Assembly: GCA_963971425.1 (NCBI GenBank)
Contig: OZ020522.1
Location: 1,586,168 to 1,650,167, forward strand
Direction of reading: 5' to 3'
DNA: 64,000 nt
From: Bryoerythrophyllum caledonicum
Lineage: Eukaryota > Streptophyta > Bryopsida > Pottiales > Pottiaceae
In this document: in pieces, positions 23,609 through 36,234 of the stretch
How the letters are laid out: every line of letters begins with the position of its first letter
How positions within the stretch are numbered: the stretch's first letter is position 1
Made by a program: the position numbers and the translations under genes
The notes under the pieces: generated by a model
What the model was told of the DNA's origin: nothing
Databases searched by the model: none
The model's input: only the letters and a program-made list of their open reading frames with translations

Positions 23609-24197
23609 TTGTATCCCCTGAGTATTGCTTAGATATTTTAGTAGAGATAGTGAACATTCAATAACTTTCTTGTTACACAATAAATTTATGTTTTAAATGT
23701 CATTTGGTTAATGTGAACTTTGGTGGATGGATTAGGGGTTTTCTTTGGCACAAAACTATGGAGAGAATAGAGATTAGTGGGCTAAACTTGGAGGGAGCAA
23801 GTTGATTGGCTCAGAAATAGTAGGTGATGCTAGACAAAAATCATAGAAGCGTAGAAATTACATTTGGAGTACATCTTTGATATCAAATGTATGGTTGCTT
23901 TCTGGTGGCTTCTACTGTGAAATCGACTACTGACCCAATACCGCCCACTTCTATACCCTTTCTATAATTAGGCAAGACATGTAGTTTGTCTTCACATAAT
24001 ATGATGGCAGGTTTTCGGGATGTTGCCTGAAGCCACCAACTCACTTTTAGTTGATGAATTGTATTGAAGCTTCTTTTCATCCAAAATTATTTTACTTTTC
24101 ATCTATTTTTGGAAAGACTAGAATATTTGGTAACTGTAATTACAAAAAAACATGTTGATTTTTTACCTAATTGTCAATCCCAAGGAAATTCCAGCCG

Positions 24198-24297
24198 GTA
24201 TGTTGTACATCTCAAAACTGACACTGGGCCCTCTAGACACCTATAAAGTATGTTGTACATCTCAAAGCTGACACCGGGCCCTCTAGACACCTATAAA
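24198..24297. repeat. 50-bp tandem duplication
   Basis: Two near-identical 50-bp copies starting gtatgttgtacatctcaaa at 24198 and 24248. Confidence 0.85.
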
Positions 24298-24400
24298 CAC
24301 GTCTGCAGTAAAGACCAAGTCATGTGCAATAAATAATACGGATAGCTCAGTCGCCTGCAAGATTGTACAAATCATGTCTAATAACTCTAAAGGACAGTTG

Positions 24401-24500
24401 TGCTACCTGCTCCGATTGACAGTACATGATTGCATTTAATGAATAGTAAATGCTACATGCTCCAATTGACAGTACATGATTGCATTTAGTGAATAGTAAA
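24401..24500. repeat. 50-bp tandem duplication (second)
   Basis: Two copies starting tgctac(c/a)tgctcc at 24401 and 24451, differing at few bases; unrelated in sequence to the 50-bp pair just upstream. Confidence 0.85.
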
Positions 24501-24909
24501 TGTACATGTCTTCTGGAGAATTGTACTAGTCACGTTTAGAAAATACATTTATGCTCATAAATTTGTAGATAGTAAATATTGAAAGTAACTACTGGAAGTT
24601 TTTTCAAACTCAGGGGCTCCTAAGCAAATATGTTTCTTACAACTCAAAGAACTACAAATGAGCTAACTTGGCATGTAAGTAAATGTAGATCAAAAGATTC
24701 CAATATGCTACTAATTACTTGTGAATTTTTTTTTAATTTAATGTGGGAGATTGTAGAACTATAAAGAATACCATTGTGGAAAATAACTAAAGACAAGAGT
24801 GACCTATAATCTCTCTTTTCTCTTTCCATATAAGGTGGTCATACATTTAGCAACTATTTAATGAACTCATACAATTCCAAATTTTGAATAAAAACTTATC
24901 TTGTAAAGA

Positions 24910-25187
24910 AGAAGAACGCTGGTCTCCAAAAGAGGCCAGTGTGAATATAGTGTCTATTCGTACCACTACTAAGACCATGCCGACCGGACAAGGAATTAGT
25001 AAGCTGGAATTACTTCCGCCTCTTGAGGGTATACACTATGTAACAAGTAACCATAGACCACAGAACTAGCCAGTCAAAGGAATAGAAAGGGGAGAGGGGG
25101 GGAGGGGAGAGGGAGGAGGGAAAAATGGGAGAGGAGGGTGTATTTTGCAATGTTCGGGTTTTAAGGGTGAGGTAAAGGGGTAGTTTT
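24910..25187 (-). repeat. 3' UTR of the minus LINE: polypurine tract, conserved tail, hairpin, TTC end
   Basis: After the ORF2 stop come a pyrimidine-rich stretch on the sense strand, ttacttgttacatagtg, the conserved tail, and the hairpin CACTGGCCTC/GAGACCAGCG, closed by TTCTTCTTC. The same unit ends the plus LINE and the dispersed fragments. Confidence 0.8.
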
Positions 25188-25441
25188 TTATGGAGGGTCT
25201 TGAATGTCGGGAAGGGCTTGGTTGTTTTCAATTTTGTGTTTATGTAGTAGAATGGACATAGCATGTTGTATTGCAATGGTGTTAATGTTTTTGAAAGTGT
25301 TTGTAACGGTATCAATGGGGATTTTGAAGGTATCTTCTAGGGTTGTTATAGATGGGATAAAGGTGGTGGCACGAGTGCCGGCTGTGATTACAATAAGGGG
25401 ATCTACTTTCCATCCAAGGGCAATAATGTTGTCAATAAGGA

Positions 25442-25532
25442 AGTGGGCATGGACTTAGTGGTGGAATGAACGGACATTTTATTCACGCCGGCCTCCTTCG
25501 GGGACCGGCGTTCTTCTTCTTCTTTCTTCTTC
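25442..25532 (+). mobile_element. 91-bp LINE-tail insertion with 11-bp TSD
   Basis: Flanked by gtcaataagga at 25431-25441 and 25533-25543. The plus LINE lacks the insert at the matching site (near 54940), giving a direct empty-site comparison. The insert runs gggcatggacttagtggtgg, cattttattcacgcc, perfect hairpin, then a TTCTTCTTCTTTCTTCTTC tail. It lies antisense to the host LINE. Confidence 0.9.
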
Positions 25533-28500
25533 GTCAATAAGGAGTTGGTATTTTTTTATTTTATTGTCGATTGTTTCTGGGGAGAATCTGTCATTACACT
25601 ATGTAAATTTGACGAATTGAATGGTATAGCCTTGGTTAATGTGATTGGGTGGGAGATCATTGTATGGTAGGCCTCTGAAGCAAAGTATGTCCGGTTTGAG
25701 ACGAGCATTGCAGTGGCATCGTTGAGTTTCACAGGTACATGGGAGTAGCCATGATGGGATTGTATTTTCTTGTGGATTGTTGTTAAAGGTGCCGACATTC
25801 ATGAGGATAAAACATCTTGATTTTGTTATGGGAGGTGATTAATTTGCGGATTTACCGTACAGCTTTGTTATGTCTTTTGACAATTAGGGAGTGTATGTGG
25901 TGGTTATGACATTTAAGTAAAACATGTAACCATGTGTTGGGGTCCGTGGAAGTGCATATGGGGCATATTATAGATGGGAATCTTTCTATTCCAAAGAAGA
26001 GTTGTTTTCCGGCGTTTCCTACATATTGACCAGTACGAAATTTGATGGGGCATGTTATTTGTGAGTCAGTGATGATGGGATTTTTCCAGAAATCGGTAGA
26101 GTGTTCATTGTCTATTTTGTTGTTGTCAGTCCATTTTTCTATATTGGAAAAGTTTTATGCGATTGTGTAAAGGTTGTTATAGAGGTCTTGTTTTTTGAGA
26201 TATTTGTTCAAGAATCTAACCGGGCCATTATTGGGGGTATCTTCTTTAGAAGGCCAATCTACTTTTTGGAAGTAGTATGGGGTAGCATGGGCATGTTCGT
26301 ATGGATCTTTGGCATTTTTATGCGGTTTTTCGCGGCCTTCTTTGGCTAGTTTATCTGCTTGTTCGTTTCCATCGATATTGGCATAGGCTCTAACTTTGTG
26401 GAGGGTTGTTGTTTGTGTTCGATTTTGTAAAATTTGGACCATTGACACTAATATGGTTTGGTCGGGGTGGCTATTGTGGAGGGTAGGATGTGTTATTTGT
26501 GTGTTTAGTAGATAAAGTGCATTGATACAGTCAATGAATATGTGTGCGGGTTCATTGTTGTATTTTGTTGTGATGATTTGTAGTGTTTTGTGTATGGCCA
26601 TGAGTTCTGCTCTAAGGATGTTTTGTAGCCCATGGAGTCTTTTGGCTAATTCAATTTCTTTAATAGGATTGTATATGCCATAACCAACTTTTTCTTTGCG
26701 CCAATTTCCTGGGCTAATTTGTTCAGGCGGTTTGAAGGAGCCATCAGTATACTAGCTATATGTCGGGTCAAATTTTGGTGAGGTTGGGGTCTGATAGTTT
26801 GGGAGGGGTGGAGGTATTGCAAGGTAATCTAATGTACTATTGATGTAGTTTAGTTTTGACCATTTCTTACTCCGGTTTACATGGGTTTGTATACTTGATG
26901 ATGGGGCTATTTTTGTGTATAGACGGTGTATGTTTAGAGAATTTGCTATGGAGGTGAGTTTGGCAAGTTCTTCTGGGGTGCCAAGGGTTTTATTTTGGTG
27001 GTGGACACATTATTTGTAATGTAGACGGTTCAATTTGTGGATTTTTTAGCTCGAGTGGGATAGTGGGTTCTTTGTATGGAATTGAGTCTGCTTCAAATAG
27101 TGCAATGATATGGGAGTTTGGGAATGGGCTTGTCTGTTGGTTAAAGTTTTGGTACCAATTTTTGTCCGGTGTGATAATGAGTGTAGATGTGTGATGTGGG
27201 TCATTTTTAGCAGCAAGGCGGGCTCAATGTAGTGCTTGTTGAGTTTCTTCCTCAATGTGGGGGTGAGCTATACCATTACCGGCCCATTTATAGTCAAAGG
27301 CCTTTCCCAAGGAGCCAAATATTTTATCTCTCTCAAAGGGGGAAAAGATTTTTTAAAAATTTGATGGAACATGTGACGGGGGAGGAGAATTAAGATTGTT
27401 TGATGTTAAAGGATGAGATTAATGAGTCCAGAATAGGTGTGGGTATTGTGTATTGTGCACTTTTGAGGGGATTATTTTTTGGAATGCGATATTTATATCT
27501 TTGATATAACCAAATTAGTTTGGTTTCAAATGGTTGGGTTGTTGGTTCGATGTTTGTAGGAGTTTGTAGTTTTAGGTTATATTGGTTCCATAGCCATTAG
27601 AGTCGAGTAGTGGAAATAGTTAATAAATGTCGGCCATTTTCTTCATATAGATGGGCTTGGTTGTTCTCTATTTTAATTTTGTTCAAGGCTGTGAGAATGT
27701 CGTTTTCGGGGATATATTCTGATGTATAAATGATTAGGAGTGGAATTGTTATGGGTGAAGTTACAGATCTTGAGTCTTGTAATTGTTCTTGGAGGTGGTG
27801 GGCTTGAATGATTTCCAAGTCTAGTTTATTTCTAATTTGTTGATAGTATTGTTTTAATTTTTTGGTGTTGTATGTGGAAGTATTATGGTCATGTCTTGGA
27901 AAGAGGTTTCCTTGAGAAAGCCATTTGTTGAATGTGTTGTTATTGTGTTGCCATTGGCATAAATATCTTGTATAGGTGTTTTTATATTGTTGGTATCTAG
28001 ATGTTGTATATGCTCATGGCTTATGATGTTATTAATAGGATACATATTGGGATTTTTAGGGATGTATGTTGGAGGTCGGGGGTGGTGTGGGTGTAATGGG
28101 TTGGAGGGGTGGATTGGTGGTATGGTATTTCTTGGGAGGGTATTGTTGTCGATGGTGATGAATGGGTCTTGGAGTGTGTAGAAATATGGGTGTATGTTGC
28201 AAGGGGTATCACATGTGGTGGAGCATGTTGGGTGGCAAAAGAGTTTGGCAACATGAAGGGCACTCTTGATTAGTTTGGATGGGGTGAAGTGGGAGGCTTT
28301 GAATTCCTCATTATTCATGATGTGTGTGCCGTTTGGTAAAGTAACTTTGTTTCAATTCAAAAATATTTTTGAGAGGAGTTTTTGTAAAAGTTTTTGGGAG
28401 AGTTGGGCGTTGAGTGTGTTATGGTTTTGTGTTTCTTGGGGCCATACTATTTCTAGTGGTATTCGATCTAGGAAGAAATTTGAAAGTGTACTCATGAGAT

Positions 28501-29244
28501 GAACTTTAGCTACTTTTTTAAATAGGAAAAGTGTACGAGTTATTGGTGATCTTACACAATCCGTTTTTTTAATTCGAGGTATATTTTCGGCACCACCATA
28601 TTGAGCAAGGTTATAGTGAGTTAGTCCATTGTATATTTTTCCGAGCCTTCCTTTGACATTTAGAGCATTTTGTAGTTGTTCCCCTATACACCGGAGATAG
28701 GCATTTTTTAGGGAGAGAGCTTCAAGTCCAAATAGATTATGTGGGAGTTGGGTTATTGCGTTGAACATGCATTTTGGCAGACCGCAAATGGTTTTTTGTA
28801 TAGCAGTGATCTTTTGGTCAAGTTTTTTGATAGCTGGCATAGAGTATGGTACAACATAGAAGCTGTATGCTACGTCTGGGCGTATTAAGGTATCAACCAT
28901 TTTAATTTTTTGTTTCATAGTGGCCGGGCATGTTGTTAATTCTTTGCATTGTTTAATGAATTTTGTGGTTGTAGTGTGAATTTGGATTTTCCATTTTAGA
29001 GAGGGGACAAGGTTTGTGCCTAGGTGTCGTAGTACGTGTTGACAAGTATTCACATCTTAAGACAAAGATACCCTAAGGTAATCGTTTCCACAGAGAATCA
29101 CCGAGAACTACAACAACTAACAGCAAGCCTAGATATATACAATGTTAAACATACCACAATAGATACATCAAAAGAAAGAAAGGAAAGGTTTAGATTACAA
29201 CGCCTGAGCGTTAACTACATCCGCCACCCCGCTCTCCGTTCAAG

Positions 29245-29345
29245 TGCTTTTCCCCGGGTAGGAGCCTACTTCGCTTGGAAGGTAGGGAACTTTGGAAAGG
29301 GACCTACCTCGCTTGGAAGGTAGGGACCTTCGGGTAGGGACCTAC
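29245..29345. repeat. Short direct repeats inside the LTR-like insertion
   Basis: Several copies of a ggtagggacctac / cgcttggaaggtaggga motif occur in tandem. Confidence 0.6.
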
Positions 29346-30934
29346 TCCTACTTAGTCCCGTTTTAGGGGTGGGGTTATCTTTACACCTATGCACACTATA
29401 GACATCCGGAGTACGTGAGTACCCGGAGGAAGATTATATCACCAAGGATGATGGTCCCTGGACTAACAGAGATTTTAGTAGGAACTCAAATAACGACTAT
29501 CCTTCCTCACAGTTTCTCCAATCACTACTACTCACTAACTTGGGATGGTGGTGGTTTCACTGGGTTTCCCTCGTAAGGGAGAATAAGGCTTGGGCCTTAA
29601 GGACTAACACTACTCTTGTGGCAAGCACGTGATTTACCTACCTACCATCCGAGTTGTTAGTCTTTCTTTTACCTCACAATTGGCTAAAGGAGTATTATCT
29701 AGTGGGTTCACATAGCCATCAACTCAAGGGACAACCGACTCTATTCCTTTAGTTCAGGGAACAAAGTCCTCCTCCTATTACTCCAATGGATCACAGCGCA
29801 AAGGGGTTAGTTGGATCTCCTTCATTCTCTCAAGATAATCCGAGCTATTAGAGTAGTTCTTGGTTAACGGCGCATAGCATTGCACATGGGGGTCAAACCA
29901 GGTCCTACTCCGTCCTTAGCACGAATGCTAAAGTAATGTCACCCTCTATAGATCAACCTATCCGACCAAAGGCTGATGCATCCGGGATCTAGAGTACATC
30001 CTCACAATCAGTGACGTCCTGCCGCCGATAGGTCACACAAGATATATCAAGACTCCTTCCTCACCCGTCACTCCTCCCTCGTCCTCCTGTAACCACTTAT
30101 AATCTCATATGTTATTCCCATCTACCCGGACTAACTCTACTTGATGGAACAAGGAAACAATTACAAATGGTAGAGTTAGAGTCACACCCCTACTAACACT
30201 CTCCCCACCTCACCTGTTATTCCCATCCACACGGACTAACTCTATTTGATGGAACAAGAAAACAATGAGTCGATGGTTAGTACGGACTTGAGGACTGGAC
30301 TACTTGAAATGGCACTCACAATCATGTATGGAATCCGAGCTCTCCAACCATCGAAGGTTTTCTGAAAGCGTAGGTTTAGAATTAAACTAAAAGCAAATAC
30401 ACACATCAAGCAGTGAAGAGAGGTGCTATAAGACTCCTCTCTTATACTGCCAAGAACTCACACAAACGCCGAAAGCAAACGATGCCTTCTACTAAACCTG
30501 GCGGCATTAACTACCCTTGACGGCGCAGCCACCGTCCACCAACGCTAAGTACCAAGTCAAAAGGCATCTACACAAATTTCAAGGCAAAACCAAGTCAAAT
30601 CCCAAGTTCAATGCGGGGCCTAGTCCGCGAAAGAACAGTGACCTACCAACTAAGATTTTGACCCTACTTCCGAGTCAACTGATAAAGTCTTCTCTTCTCT
30701 TCCCTCCTTTTCCGCTTCTTTGCGCTCTTGCTTGAAGTCTGGTTCGTTGCAGCCTTCGCGAGCGTCAGAAGTAGTGATAACAGATCTGCAGATGAAGAGG
30801 TGCTGATCCAGCCATGGATGACCGAGGTAAGGTCTCCATTGAAGTCAAAGAGGCATTCGGGCCGCACAGAGTGAGTTGCACGGAAGTCGTGCTCGTGCTC
30901 GTGGTGCCACAACCCTCCCCTCAGCTCTGCGTGC

Positions 30935-31270
30935 TCGGACCTACCTCCCTCAGCTCGCAGCTCGGACCTATTTTCAACTCGCAGCTCGGACCTACTTCCA
31001 ACTTGCAGCTCGGACCTTCCTCCAACTCGCAACTCGGATCTACCTTCAACTGGTTGAAGTGCGGTGCAGTGCGGTGCTCGTGGTGCCACAGCCCCCCCCC
31101 CTCGGCTCGTGCTCTCCTTTCCGGTCCCTGCTTGACCTCTCCTTCGCGGTCCAGGCTCGTCTTCTCCTTCCTGGTCCGCACTTGAACTCTCCTTCGCGGT
31201 TCGAGCTTGTCCTCCCTTCCCGTTCCAACTTGTCCTCTCCTTCCCGGTCCGAGCTCGTCCTCTCCTTTGA
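30935..31270. repeat. ~30-bp CT-rich tandem repeats inside the LTR-like insertion
   Basis: Two adjoining arrays: agctcggacctacttccaac-like units (30935-31050) and cttctccttcccggtccg-like units (31110-31270). They leave frames open on both strands by composition; no gene is inferred. Confidence 0.7.
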
Positions 31271-31330
31271 TTATCCGAGCTTGCCTTGGCGGTGGTGGTC
31301 GTCCTCCTTTGCCTATCCGAGCTCCTTTAC

Positions 31331-31730
31331 GAGCTCACATTCGAGCTGAACCTTCTAGGCAGTATATCTTCCTTAGTATGCATCTGAACAGGACGATTGA
31401 CCACTTGATTGACATGTGCTTGTTGCGTAGATGCCGATAGACTCCTCACTTGTCCCATTTGGACAGTATCAAGGGACTTATGCCTCTCCCAAGGTTCGGG
31501 GCTCCTGGGATAGCTTTCCGGGCTCGGTCCGAGCTCACATCCGAGCTGAACCTTCTAGGCAGCATATCTTCCTTGGTATGCATCCGAACGGGACAATCAA
31601 CCACTTGATTGACATCTTCTCGTTGCGTAGATGCCGATAGACTCCTCACTTATTTCATTTGGACAAGTATCAAGGGAGTTATGCCTCTCCCAAGATTCGG
31701 GACTCTTGGGACAAATTTCCGGGCTAGGTC
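31331..31730. repeat. 200-bp tandem duplication inside the LTR-like insertion
   Basis: Two copies with an exact 200-bp offset, starting gagctcacat at 31331 and 31531, over 85% identical by eye. Confidence 0.85.
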
Positions 31731-32371
31731 CGGGCTCACTTCCGGGCTCTCTTCTTGTTCTTGCTCGTGCCGCGTTTGCTCCTTGCTTTGCTGCTTGCGA
31801 TCCTCTTCCACTACTCGTCCGCCTCCAAGCTCGGTTCACGTTGTGGTGGTCTTGGTCCGAGTCCGTTCCAAGCCCTCTTGGTGATGGTTGCCCTCACGGT
31901 TCCGTCTTTGCCTTCGCCCTCCTATTCTCGTGATGATGGCGATCCTTATGTCCTCTTAGCCTACGTGTGCTCCTTGTTGTGCTGCTTCTAAAGTTAGTGA
32001 TGTTCCTCCCGCCTACTCGCTCATGTTCCTCATCGTCGTCCTAATGGGGTTCTTCCTCGCCTTTGGAGTCTTGTTCCTAGCTTGCTCCATGGTGATCCTC
32101 GCCTACGGGCTGATCTCCTTCGTGTTTATCGCCTGATCGGAACGCTTGTCGTCTTTGGTGCTCGAGTGCTGCCTGCTCGGATCTCCTCGCGCTTTGGTGC
32201 TTGGGCTACTTGATCGGATCTCCTCCTTCCTCGTGCTCCGGTGCTTGGGTTGCCTACTCGGACCTCTTCCTCACGCTCCGCTGCTTGTTCTTATACCGAC
32301 TTCTAGCTTGGGTAGAGCTCGTGAGCAGCTTCCTGCTTGGGCTGCATGCTCGAACCTCCTCCTCGCGCTCC

Positions 32372-32546
32372 GTTGGTGCTCGCCTCCGGGTTCGTGTTGA
32401 TGTCGACCTCCGAGCTTCGTTGGTGCTGGCCTCCGGGCTCTGTTGATGCTGGCCTCCTGGCTCCGCTGATGTTGACCTCCGGGCTCTACTGGTGCTGGCC
32501 TTCGGGCTCGGCTGGTGTTGGCCTCCGGGCTCGGCTGGTGCTGTTC
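32372..32546. repeat. 23-bp tandem repeat inside the LTR-like insertion
   Basis: About seven to eight units of ggctcggctggtgctggcctccg type, imperfect at the left end. Confidence 0.75.
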
Positions 32547-35500
32547 ACTCTTCAGGTTCCAGCTCTATAAGAAGTCCGGGCTTGGGCCGTAGAAGTTTTC
32601 TTCAGGCTTCAATTGTTATCTCCGGGTTCTTTCCCGCCGGGCTCCTCACACTCCGCTTTAGCTGTTAAGCTTCAAGTTGTTTTTCTCCGGGCTCCTTACA
32701 CTCCGCTCCAACTATTGAGCTTCGAGTTTTCTCCTCCCAGGCTCCTTATTCCGCTCCAACTAGGATCGGGTCCTAGACTATTTTATATCCACTCTAAGGT
32801 TTTTGAAATACCTTCTAACTTTCTTAACTCTAATCTACCTTAAAGGTTAATCCTAGTCTAGGACTAACTCCTATATCTATCTAACTAGTCATATTTAAGA
32901 TCCCTAACTAACTAACTAACAAAATTTTAAAATTTGTGGTACGACACTAGGTATACATATGGTTCGTTTTGGTGCAGTATGGGGATTGGTTGGCCACGGT
33001 AGTTGATGTTGGAAGCTTGCATTAGAGCTTTAAGTTTGATTGGATTTATTTTGGATTTATTTGGGCATCCAGTAGCAGCGCACTTTGGGACGCCTACGTC
33101 CATACTTGTCCATTTACAATATCTATCTATTTTTTCGATTTGTGTTTGTAGTTATTTTATTTTATAGTAGCAAGGTCATCGGCGTAGGAGGCGGAGTTTA
33201 TGGTGACTTGAGATGTTCCAAAAGTGTATCCATTATTTCCTCGTTCTAGCCATCTAAGTAGTGGTTCTAAGAATATAATGAAGAGGTATGGGCTAAGGCT
33301 GTCTCCTTGTATAGTTCCTCTATGATTAGGGATAGGTTTAGTTTTACCGAAGTGCTCCCGAGTGTAGTAAGTAGATGATTGGGAGTAGATATTTCCAACT
33401 AGTATAGTTGCGTCTTTTGGGTATCCAATATCCATCATAATTGCTAATATTTGGGCGTGGTCTATAGAGCCAAATGCGGTTTTGAAGTCAACATATAATA
33501 TATACATGTCTTGATTCGTGAATCGTGCGTCTTCTAGTGCTACTATTACGGTTTGAATTTGTCTAGATGTACTTCTCTCTGCTCTAAATCCTTCTTGACT
33601 GTCATAGAGGATTTTAAACTTTTCACCATATGAGGATAGTATTGAAGTAAGCGTACTAGTGTATAGTTTATAAATATTATATTGTATTGGCTAATGCAAT
33701 TGGTCTATGATTTGGAAGTATTGAAGGATCTCATTTTTTTGATAATAAGATAGTTGCAGTTGTTTTCCATGAGGCTGGTATTTGTTTCTGTTTATAGCAA
33801 TGAGAGAAGAATAAAAATAGTAGTTTATGAAATCTTGGTGGCATGTTTTTGAGTATTGAGTTTGGTATACGGTCTGGCCCTTGGGCTTTGTTATTCCCGA
33901 GGTTGCAGAGGCATGTGTCGTATATGGCTCTATTAAAGTATATATATAGTGGTATTTCAGGTTCACCACGTTTGTTTAAGATAAATCCATCAAGATCATG
34001 CCATGGGTATTGGCATACTGCATATGTGCATTCGATTGGGTGTTGCGGTTGGTAGTTACATGTTGATATTGTGGGTCTATTGTTTTTTTATCTGTTGGTT
34101 GAATATTTTGTTTGCAATGTCTTCCGGGCTCGTAAAAATGTTATTATATTAGTCAGTGATGCAATCTAGTGGTGGAGATTCTTGTTTTTTTTTTAAAATT
34201 ATTTATTTCTATAGGGCTAATTTCGTATAATTGTCTACATTTTGAGATGGCTTTTTTAATATTCTCTTTAAAGTATTTTGTAATTACTTGTCGGGCTTGT
34301 ATGTTGGCGTTTTTTGCGACTAGTGCAATGTCTTTTACCTATGTATCGTGGGGTAAGTCCGGAGGGAGTGAAGCAGGGATTTGGGTGTGGTGCAAATATA
34401 GTAATTCATTACATATGGGATGGCTACGCCATTGTGGGTTATTTTTTACGATTCTTATAGTTTTTTGTATTGTATGATATGTAGCTAGATGTTGTTTCCA
34501 TGTTTTAGAAAGTTTACGGGGTAAATACCCGCCTTGTTGTGATGTTCTATTTGTCATTTTTGGTATTGGTTGGGCTTTACAAGTTGGTTCCAATGTATCG
34601 GTGATACTATTAATAAGTGTATCTAGGATGTGGCACGTTTCGTGCCATTGTGTTTGAGAGAGTTGGTTATTATTTTCAAGGATGTTTATGAGGGAGTCAA
34701 TTTGTATGGAGTTTTTTTCAAAGAATTTTGTGTTAAATTTTTCTAAGTTATCTTTTGGGATGGGATTAAGTATGCGTTTGGTGGTGTTATTTATAGTTAT
34801 AGGGGTCCGACATATTAATATGTTATTTGGAATGTCGAGTTGTATAGATGAGAGATCCAAGTTGAGAATATAATTTGTTTTTATTTGTTGTGGAAGTGTA
34901 TTGTGTATTTTTATTTGCGTTTATATAGAAGCCGTCTATTAGGCTCCAATCGCTATAATTATAGCCGCCTTGTCTGGAGTGTTGTATATCAGTATTTATG
35001 TAGGTGAACTTTAGGTTTTCTGTAAAGTAGCGCCATTGGTAATCTATTGTTTGAGGGGGGGAGTTATGATTTCCACTTTGTCGACCAATTAATGCTATAT
35101 CTCTGTTAAAGTTGCCACATAACATGTAAGTGTGATTATGGTTATTATTCATTTGAGATGTAATAGTGTTTTGTATGTCTATAATAAATCTAGTATCTTC
35201 GGGGTGGGATGGCATATACATGTGGAAGATTAGCCATTGTTGTAGTGGCTGATTGGTAATTCTAATTATTTGAAGGTAAGGGGATATGTGCATTGGGGTA
35301 GGGATATTTTTGATGTTGCCCGGAAAGACATATTTTTTGTATATCAGTGTAAGGAGGCCGCCGCGGCCCGGTGTGTACGGTCTTCGTTGTTGAATGCATC
35401 TTGTTAATGCATGTGTGTTATTGAAAATAAGTTTATAGTCTTGAAAAATATTTTGTATGTATTTAATAGATTTTGTGGCGGATAATTTTGTTTCTTGAAT

Positions 35501-36234
35501 GGTTATGAGGGCTGGTGGTGTTTCCGTAGATGTGGTCAAAGCTTGTAATCTGGGTAGAGCAGTGTTTAGAGATGCCGCATTCCATGTAAAGATAATTGTA
35601 TTTTCATTGTTTGTATTAGTGTTTTGGTTTTGTGGTGGAAGGAAAGAGGGGGGGGTGGATGGGTATATTCTGTTATGGGGTCGAAGCATTTTAGTGTCTC
35701 GTAAATAAGATTGTTGGGTAGGTAAGAGAATTTTTGTTTTATTGCGTCACTTGAGGGCGGTATGGTTTGGCTATATAGGAATTTATATAATTCTTTATGT
35801 ATTGAGTTTCCGTGATTTATAATATTCTGATTTTCTTCAATAAATTTTATATATGGGTGTGGGGTATGAATATGTCTTTCTGGTGGATTTTGTAAGTTTG
35901 ATAAAGTTTGTAATATTGTGTCACTCCATCTAATTGTGTTCAAGTTTTGTGGATTTAAAATGTTGTTACACTCATCTATGTTTGGATAGGTGGTAATTAC
36001 TAGGGCATATAAACTATGTGATGATGGGTGTGTAATTTGTTGTTGTATGTATTGGGCAATATTTCGGTGTGTAGTGTTGTGTAGATGACGTAGTGTATGT
36101 GTGATTTTCAGAAGAGGTGCAAATGTTTGAGCGATGTGTGTGTATTCTGGTTGAAGCTTTATGGTGTTTGGTACAAAATATATTTTGGCGTTTCTCTTAT
36201 GTGAGGTGGGATGTCGTTTTAGTATATTGGGCAT

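Larger units (their letters stand above)
23300..24895. other. Upstream region of the small gene and repeat-bearing spacer
   Basis: The first few hundred bases, being on the 5' side, probably hold the small gene's promoter. The rest is AT-rich and contains the 50-bp duplications at 24198 and 24401. A tRNA-Asp-like half (gtagtatagtggtatc...tgtcatgc) lies at 23577-23608. Confidence 0.4.
29025..32946. mobile_element. 3.9-kb solo-LTR-like insertion in ORF2 of the minus LINE
   Basis: It starts TGTCGTAG and ends TACGACA (TG...CA with a 7-bp inverted end) and is flanked by the 5-bp duplication ctagg (29020-29024 and 32947-32951). These are features of LTR retrotransposons. No gag or pol is seen, so a solo LTR is most likely, or a non-autonomous element. 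The host LINE RT frame resumes on either side. Confidence 0.75.
25188..36234 (-). pseudogene. LINE ORF2, minus copy: APE endonuclease, RT, RNase H, CCHC, RLE-like
   Basis: First Met at 36234 directly follows a 2A motif. Domains on the minus strand: an N-terminal region of unknown function (to about 35600); APE endonuclease about 35600-34850 (IQETKLS kept; GDFN now GNFN; terminal SDH now LDL, so inactive); RT about 33900-32952 and 29019-28560 (SYADDL); RNase H about 26751-26320 (YTDGS, RAEL, DGNEQADKLA); zinc motif CPIC...H...C about 25968-25908; RLE-like domain about 25800-25300 with KPD, but the expected Glu is Lys. Frameshifts include one at an 8-C run near 35650. With insertions removed ORF2 is about 2,340 codons. 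The protein would copy LINE RNA into target DNA. Confidence 0.85.

Noticed and set aside
24345..24365. tRNA A-box-like ggatagctcagtcg
   Set aside because: No cloverleaf arms or B box follow; the match is about 14 bases only.
30664..32570. Many overlapping ORFs in the CT-rich part of the LTR-like insertion
   Set aside because: They are open on both strands because of tandem repeats and base bias, with no protein signature.
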